A stretch of DNA of 8,609 nucleotides, taken from NCBI GenBank assembly GCA_937132175.1, contig CAKZNU010000157.1, positions 1-8,609 on the forward strand. The letters are read 5' to 3'. The position numbers and the translations under genes were made by a program. A model generated the notes under the pieces. It was not told where the DNA came from, searched no databases, and saw only the letters and a program-made list of their open reading frames with translations. Shown one piece after another: positions 4,822 through 8,609 of this stretch; positions within the stretch are counted from its first letter, which is position 1, and every line of letters begins with the position of its first letter. Source of the stretch: an uncultured euryarchaeote. Lineage in GTDB: Archaea; Nanohalarchaeota; Nanosalinia; Nanosalinales; Nanosalinaceae.

Positions 4822-6852
4822 GTGCGAAGTGAAGATACTGAATCCACCAGGAGGGAGTTTCTGGGGCTGATGAGTTCGATGGCTATACCAGATACGGCGG
4901 CTGGTGAAGATGGCGGTGAAGGTTCTTCTCTCCAGGTCAACGTTTCCGAACTTGATCTAAAGTTTCCAGGCCGGATAGATAAGAGCAACTTGAGGATTCC
5001 GCTTAATGCCTTAAGCCATGCCTTAGGACCATCAATTGAAGACTATCTCTACGGCAGGGACCATCTGAAGCACAAGATCCAGACTCTCTATGAGGATCTG
5101 CTTTCGGAGGACAGAACAAACGGCTTCCAGAGAGCCGGGCTCTCGGAGGGAACGGTCTCTACACCTGATGACTCCCTTGTTGCGAGCCTGACGGGAGACG
5201 GCCGGATATCTTATCTTTCTGTTCCAGGTGCGCCCAGTACACAGGTACCTTTCTTTGCAGGTGGTGACGGGCTGAAGGAGATGGAGGGAAGCTTTCCAGG
5301 CATCAGAAAAGATGAAGAGACCGACTGGCTACATAGCCATGTGGAAGGCTTTCGGTACCGGGAGGGTACATCCATCCTGGACATCACCTACGACCTGGAC
5401 GATCTCGACATCCTGGAATCAGTATACATATCTCCCGGCGAGGACACGCTTGTCCGGGAGTACGAGATTCAGAATAGATCTGAGGAAGCCGTTTCGCTGG
5501 ACTTTCTGTACCACTCACGCCTAAACGTAAACAAGGACCTCCAGAACTTCATGATCTGGAACTCGAGCCGGAACAAGGTTGAGAGCATAGAAGACGGATT
5601 CAGACAGAGACTGGTTGACTCTGATCTGGCCGTCGAAGTTCTGATGGAGGGCTCGGAGCCGGAGTTCAGTTCAGGAGAAAAGCCTTTAGACGGAGATGAG
5701 GGCAGGTATATTGACTCGAGGCTGGAATCCCGGATCGATCTAGGGCCTGGAGAGTCCGGTTCTATCTCCGTTAGGATCGGTCCTGATCCGGAAGACGGCG
5801 GCCTTTCAGAGGCTGAGAGGTACTTTGAGGAGTTTCTGGAGGATGCTGAACTGCCTTCAGGCATGACTATCGAGGAGGAGAAACTGTACAGGAGGGCGCT
5901 GACAACTCTTTCAGGTATGCATGATCCCGGGACCGGCACAGTTTCTGCTGCTCCAAATCTCCAGCCGATGTACTACCCTTCCTGGATAAGGGACGGAGCG
6001 ATAGGAACGGTGGCTATGGCCAAGGCAGGTCAGGAAGAGGCTGCCAAACAGTTTCTTTCGGGGTTTATCCCGGAGATACAGGAAGAGGACGGAAGCTTCA
6101 GACAGTGTTACAGCGACGACGGTGAGTTCGCGGGTATAGTAGAGCTGGAGAACGATCAGCAACCTATCTATGCCTGGGCGGTGAGCGAGGTTTACTCGGA
6201 GACAGGCGACGAAGAGTTTCTGGAGGAATGCTGGCCATCCCTTGAGAAGGCACTTGACCATACGGTTGAAAGCATCCAAGACAACGGTCTCCCGGCAGCG
6301 ACTCCGGACTACGCCGAGATGCCCTCAGATATCAGACAGAGTATGTTTACCGCAGCCTTCGCTTACAGAGGACTTAGAGACGGAGCACAGATCGCTGAGA
6401 AGCTTGGAGAAGACGGTTCCAGGTACAGGAAGGCCTCGGAACTTGTCGGTAAAGCTGCCGTAGAGGAGTTTGTTGAGAAGCCGGAGAAAGTCGCCTCCGA
6501 GCTCACGTTGACAGGCGCCTCGGCCAGCCAGAAAGCAGTGGACTCCATGGCTGTATACCCTGCTGAGTGGTCCGCTGACTTCGGCGTAGAGGAAGAGGTG
6601 GTCTCGAGTCTGGATGAGGTGGACTCGGAAACCGTCTGGATTCCGGGAAAACTGATGAAGGCCTCGATGCTTTACAGCAGAGACGAGTATCAGGAAGCCG
6701 ATCAAATCTTGGAAGAGGCTATGCAGTACAGGAACGGTGCAGGAGATCTTGCCGAGAGAATAGGTCCTGGAGACGAACCGGGTTATGCCTCTCCGCTGGG
6801 GTGGTCACAGGCAGCCTTCATACTGGCGATGGAGGAAAAGTACAGCAGCTGA
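4822..6852 (+). CDS. Divergent GH15-type protein lacking the general-acid motif; possible Tat signal
   Basis: This 676-residue protein has the GH15 layout: an extra N-terminal region (about 1-105), a beta super-sandwich (about 105-340) and an (alpha/alpha)6 barrel (about 350-672). Shared with the first GH15 protein are WIRDGA (388-393), NDQQ (444-447) at the QxDxxA site, an MFTAAFAYRGL helix (508-518), the probable general base E645 in LAERIG, and SPLGWSQ (657-663). Aligned without gaps between P495 and F509, the general-acid motif PWEE is replaced by E-M-P-S (499-502), and the substrate-binding Arg position is V578. GNPW is reduced to one Trp (W606). It may be catalytically inactive or act differently. 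With the GTG start at 4822 the N-terminus contains STRREFLGL, a Tat-like twin-arginine motif, but its hydrophobic stretch is short and ends in D24. Starting at ATG 4870 would remove it. It ends 5 bases from the convergent minus-strand pair. Confidence 0.8.
   Translation: MRSEDTESTRREFLGLMSSMAIPDTAAGEDGGEGSSLQVNVSELDLKFPGRIDKSNLRIPLNALSHALGPSIEDYLYGRDHLKHKIQTLYEDLLSEDRTNGFQRAGLSEGTVSTPDDSLVASLTGDGRISYLSVPGAPSTQVPFFAGGDGLKEMEGSFPGIRKDEETDWLHSHVEGFRYREGTSILDITYDLDDLDILESVYISPGEDTLVREYEIQNRSEEAVSLDFLYHSRLNVNKDLQNFMIWNSSRNKVESIEDGFRQRLVDSDLAVEVLMEGSEPEFSSGEKPLDGDEGRYIDSRLESRIDLGPGESGSISVRIGPDPEDGGLSEAERYFEEFLEDAELPSGMTIEEEKLYRRALTTLSGMHDPGTGTVSAAPNLQPMYYPSWIRDGAIGTVAMAKAGQEEAAKQFLSGFIPEIQEEDGSFRQCYSDDGEFAGIVELENDQQPIYAWAVSEVYSETGDEEFLEECWPSLEKALDHTVESIQDNGLPAATPDYAEMPSDIRQSMFTAAFAYRGLRDGAQIAEKLGEDGSRYRKASELVGKAAVEEFVEKPEKVASELTLTGASASQKAVDSMAVYPAEWSADFGVEEEVVSSLDEVDSETVWIPGKLMKASMLYSRDEYQEADQILEEAMQYRNGAGDLAERIGPGDEPGYASPLGWSQAAFILAMEEKYSS
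4849..4857 (+). promoter_or_regulatory. SD-like AGGAGGGAG inside the N-terminus of the second GH15-type gene
   Basis: AGGAGGGAG is a strong SD match and is also the set of codons that writes the apparent twin-arginine pair (AGG AGG). The next in-frame ATGs are at 4870 and 4879, with gaps of about 12 and 21 bases. The first is long but usable for an SD. If it functions, the true start is internal and the apparent Tat signal is an artefact. Confidence 0.35.
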
Positions 6853-6857
6853 ATCTT

Positions 6858-7805
6858 TCAGTGATTATATATCGTTCTGTGATGCCTCTTGATCTCATCA
6901 AAGGTATCGTATATATCTGATCGCAGCTCGGAGACGATCTCCTCTCTGTCTACGTCTTCTCCTATTTCGAATGCGGAGTTCTCTCCTTTTGCCGCTGCGT
7001 AAAGCTCCTTCATGCCGGTTATGCCGTACTCTCTTTTCAAAGCATCTACTGACTGGCTCTCGAATTTGTGTAGATATCCTCCTGTTTCTATTCTGCAGTA
7101 AGTCTCCAGAAAAGCAAACTGGTCTTCTGTGCTGTAGTTTCTTACCCTTTCTACCTGATCAACTATCTCTTTTGATACTTTTTCTTCGTCTAGAACGGTG
7201 CCTGCCTCTTCAAGTGCTTCAATTATCTCGAGAGGTTGTGGTTCACGTGTATCCGATCTCTTCATCGCTCTTGCTGAGGTCTGTGGCCTGTACTCTAGGG
7301 CTGAGGCAATTCTCTCTCCTGTCTCGGTACGGACCCAGACCTCTCTGCCGTTTTTCAGACGATGTTTCTCTCTTAGAGGCCTTTCTTCCTGTACGGATCT
7401 CTTTTCAGTCCCGGGTTCACCTGCTTCCAGTGTCTCCTCGACTTCATCGATGCCGTATCTCCTCATTTCTTCGGCCATCGAGACCTCCCGTTTGATCTCT
7501 TCTGCGTTTTCCTGTATGTATCTGCCCCGCTCACTGACCGTGTAAAACTCCTCTCCGGCGAACTCCTGTATATCTACAAGCCCGGCATCTGTGTAAGTCT
7601 CTACGTCTTCCTCATCTATGGTTGATCTCCATGAGGACAGTCTTTCGTATCCCTGTATGTCTTCAGCGGCTTCGGTAAACTTACTTATCCGGTCTAGTTC
7701 CAGATCTATCTGGTCTGTAATACTTATCCAGTCATTCGGTGGGAGACGGTCCTGTTGATCAGTTCCGCTGAGAAAGGTATTTATGTTGAACCAGTCCCGA
7801 GCCAT
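6858..7805 (-). CDS. Uncharacterised acidic protein with possible winged-helix segments, partner of PIN gene
   Basis: I do not recognise a named family for this 315-residue protein. It is highly charged, with no signal peptide or membrane segment. Residues about 55-100 look like a winged-helix: helices, then AGLVD (74-78), then GEEFYTVSERGR (84-95), which resembles a wing strand followed by a final helix. A second stretch, KNGREVWVRTETGERI (151-166), has a similar turn-strand-helix pattern. Residues 190-315 are mostly helical and end in a basic, His-containing tail. The ATG overlaps the stop of the PIN-domain gene by one base (TGATG) and has a good SD 6 bases upstream, so the two proteins are translationally coupled. 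It could be the regulator or antitoxin of the PIN protein, or a substrate-recognition subunit; this is inferred only from position and the weak winged-helix look. It converges on the second GH15-type gene with a 5-base gap. Confidence 0.75.
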   Translation of the reverse strand: MARDWFNINTFLSGTDQQDRLPPNDWISITDQIDLELDRISKFTEAAEDIQGYERLSSWRSTIDEEDVETYTDAGLVDIQEFAGEEFYTVSERGRYIQENAEEIKREVSMAEEMRRYGIDEVEETLEAGEPGTEKRSVQEERPLREKHRLKNGREVWVRTETGERIASALEYRPQTSARAMKRSDTREPQPLEIIEALEEAGTVLDEEKVSKEIVDQVERVRNYSTEDQFAFLETYCRIETGGYLHKFESQSVDALKREYGITGMKELYAAAKGENSAFEIGEDVDREEIVSELRSDIYDTFDEIKRHHRTIYNH

Positions 7806-8608
7806 CAGACCATCATCTCCGTTGCCTGATGGGGTGTATAGACTTCTACTTCAGGCACCGTGATTGGATCATTTTCGTCCAGGAAGTCCTGGTCGTAGGT
7901 CACGATGTCAAGATCCTCTCGGGATGCAGCCTCGGCTATGCCTGCGTCTACAGGGTACTGGCTACCGTTTACAGGCTCATCACCTACTTCATTCGCAAGC
8001 TCTTCTACGGTATCCATGAATATACCGGCTGCTTCTGTGTTGTGAGCTTCGTCTTCCACGAGACGTTCCCTGAGGCCTTCAGCATAATACACCGACTCTG
8101 CTTCCTCGAGTAAACCGGTGATGTCTGTATAGTCGAAGTCCCCGTGTCTGTACTGCTTTTCGGTCGTTGAGGAGGCCTCCAGGGTTGGGTCATCGTAGTT
8201 TTCCGCGATGAATCCTGCTACCTCATAGTTTACCTCTAAGGGGTCGAGTGAGCGCCTGCTGGCTTTGAAGAGATCGTACCAGATGCAGTCATCGACCAGA
8301 AACTCTCCTTCCGTCTCCTCCAGCGTCCTGTTGTAAAAATCTGTACTTACCTTCTGTTTCTCTATGTCTTCAACTCTCGGATAGTCTCTGTTGAGAACCT
8401 CCCTGCTATTTGCCAGTTCCGGTCTCGCCTCAGCGTATGCTTCAAGGCTCTCTATGGCTTCTACTTTGCTTCGTGGTTCCGGATTAAGATGTCTCCTGGC
8501 GTGTACAAACTCGCCTTCGTTAAGCACCGCATGGGCCTCTCCTTCGGATAAGTTGCCGTCCTTTACGTCTTCAACCAGATTCTCTAGAGAGACCCTTACT
8601 GCCTGTTT
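7805..8608 (-). CDS. PIN-domain protein (VapC-like nuclease fold) with long helical N-terminal region, 5' end outside window
   Basis: A GTG at 8527 would give 240 residues, but the frame stays open and coding-like for 27 more codons to the window edge (beginning KQAVRVSLENL), so the gene is probably cut by the window. Counting from the edge codon (267 residues seen), the C-terminal two thirds looks like a PIN metal-dependent RNase domain. The first strand FLVDDCIW carries D106/D107, EASSTTEKQ has E150, VDAGIAEAAS has D221, and VTYDQDF has D239 and D241, followed by the usual EVEVYTP ending. This is the four-acid order of PIN nucleases. The first ~95 residues are helical and charged, longer than in plain VapC toxins, so it may be another PIN subclass. 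It overlaps the downstream gene by one base (TGATG). An RNase role, as toxin or in RNA processing, is inferred from the family; the target is unknown. Confidence 0.72.
   Translation of the reverse strand, partial: KQAVRVSLENLVEDVKDGNLSEGEAHAVLNEGEFVHARRHLNPEPRSKVEAIESLEAYAEARPELANSREVLNRDYPRVEDIEKQKVSTDFYNRTLEETEGEFLVDDCIWYDLFKASRRSLDPLEVNYEVAGFIAENYDDPTLEASSTTEKQYRHGDFDYTDITGLLEEAESVYYAEGLRERLVEDEAHNTEAAGIFMDTVEELANEVGDEPVNGSQYPVDAGIAEAASREDLDIVTYDQDFLDENDPITVPEVEVYTPHQATEMMV
7812..7820 (-). promoter_or_regulatory. SD sequence GGAGATGAT before the winged-helix-like gene
   Basis: On the minus strand GGAGATGAT matches the archaeal SD consensus GGAGGTGAT at eight of nine bases and ends 6 bases before the ATG at 7805. 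It lies within the last codons of the PIN gene, which supports translational coupling and settles the start choice. Confidence 0.65.
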
Positions 8609-8609
8609 T

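Noticed and set aside
6971..7495. Plus-strand open frame opposite the winged-helix-like gene
   Set aside because: It is a Leu/Ser/Arg/Cys-rich low-complexity translation, with no SD and no motif, whereas the minus strand has an SD-supported, acidic, salt-adapted protein.
8525..8527. GTG at 8527 as the start of the PIN-domain gene
   Set aside because: The frame continues with coding-like, helix-forming acidic sequence for 27 codons to the window edge. No SD or TATA-like element precedes the GTG, so the gene is treated as truncated by the window.

Overview
The window looks like chromosomal DNA of a salt-in, halophilic archaeon, most plausibly a nanohaloarchaeon or another DPANN-type lineage rather than a classical haloarchaeon. 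The predicted proteins are strongly acidic, with Glu more frequent than Asp. Arginine is written largely with AGA/AGG and isoleucine often with ATA, and base composition is near half GC, unlike the CGN-rich, high-GC haloarchaea. Several starts lack a Shine-Dalgarno (SD) sequence but have a TATA-like box about 26-29 bases upstream, as in leaderless archaeal transcripts. The lineage is inferred from composition only. No RNA gene, insertion sequence or CRISPR array was seen.

Layout. (1) Bases 2-286 hold the 3' end of a zinc-type alcohol dehydrogenase gene. (2) Bases 327-4405 form a tight plus-strand operon: a cytoplasmic GH15 glucoamylase with all expected catalytic motifs, an extended short-chain dehydrogenase resembling uronate/sugar dehydrogenases, and an FAD-dependent thiol-disulfide reductase of the mycothione / bis-gamma-glutamylcystine reductase type. 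(3) A small minus-strand DsrE-like gene (4409-4744) ends 3 bases from the reductase gene and shares a 77-base divergent promoter region with the next gene. (4) Bases 4822-6852 encode a second, divergent GH15-type protein. It keeps the fold and the general base but appears to have lost the general-acid motif and a substrate-binding arginine. (5) Bases 6858-8608 hold a minus-strand pair: a PIN-domain nuclease-like protein, cut by the window edge, overlapping by one base a protein with possible winged-helix segments.

How the genes may work together. The active GH15 would release glucose from intracellular alpha-glucans or imported oligosaccharides, and the neighbouring SDR could act on a sugar or sugar acid. 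The disulfide reductase would maintain a low-molecular-weight thiol or lipoamide pool, and the DsrE protein may bind sulfur through its single conserved-type cysteine. The second GH15 may be a non-hydrolytic glucan-binding or regulatory relative. The PIN/winged-helix pair looks like a separate accessory module, possibly toxin-antitoxin-like or RNA-processing. No gap longer than 100 bases lacks a gene.
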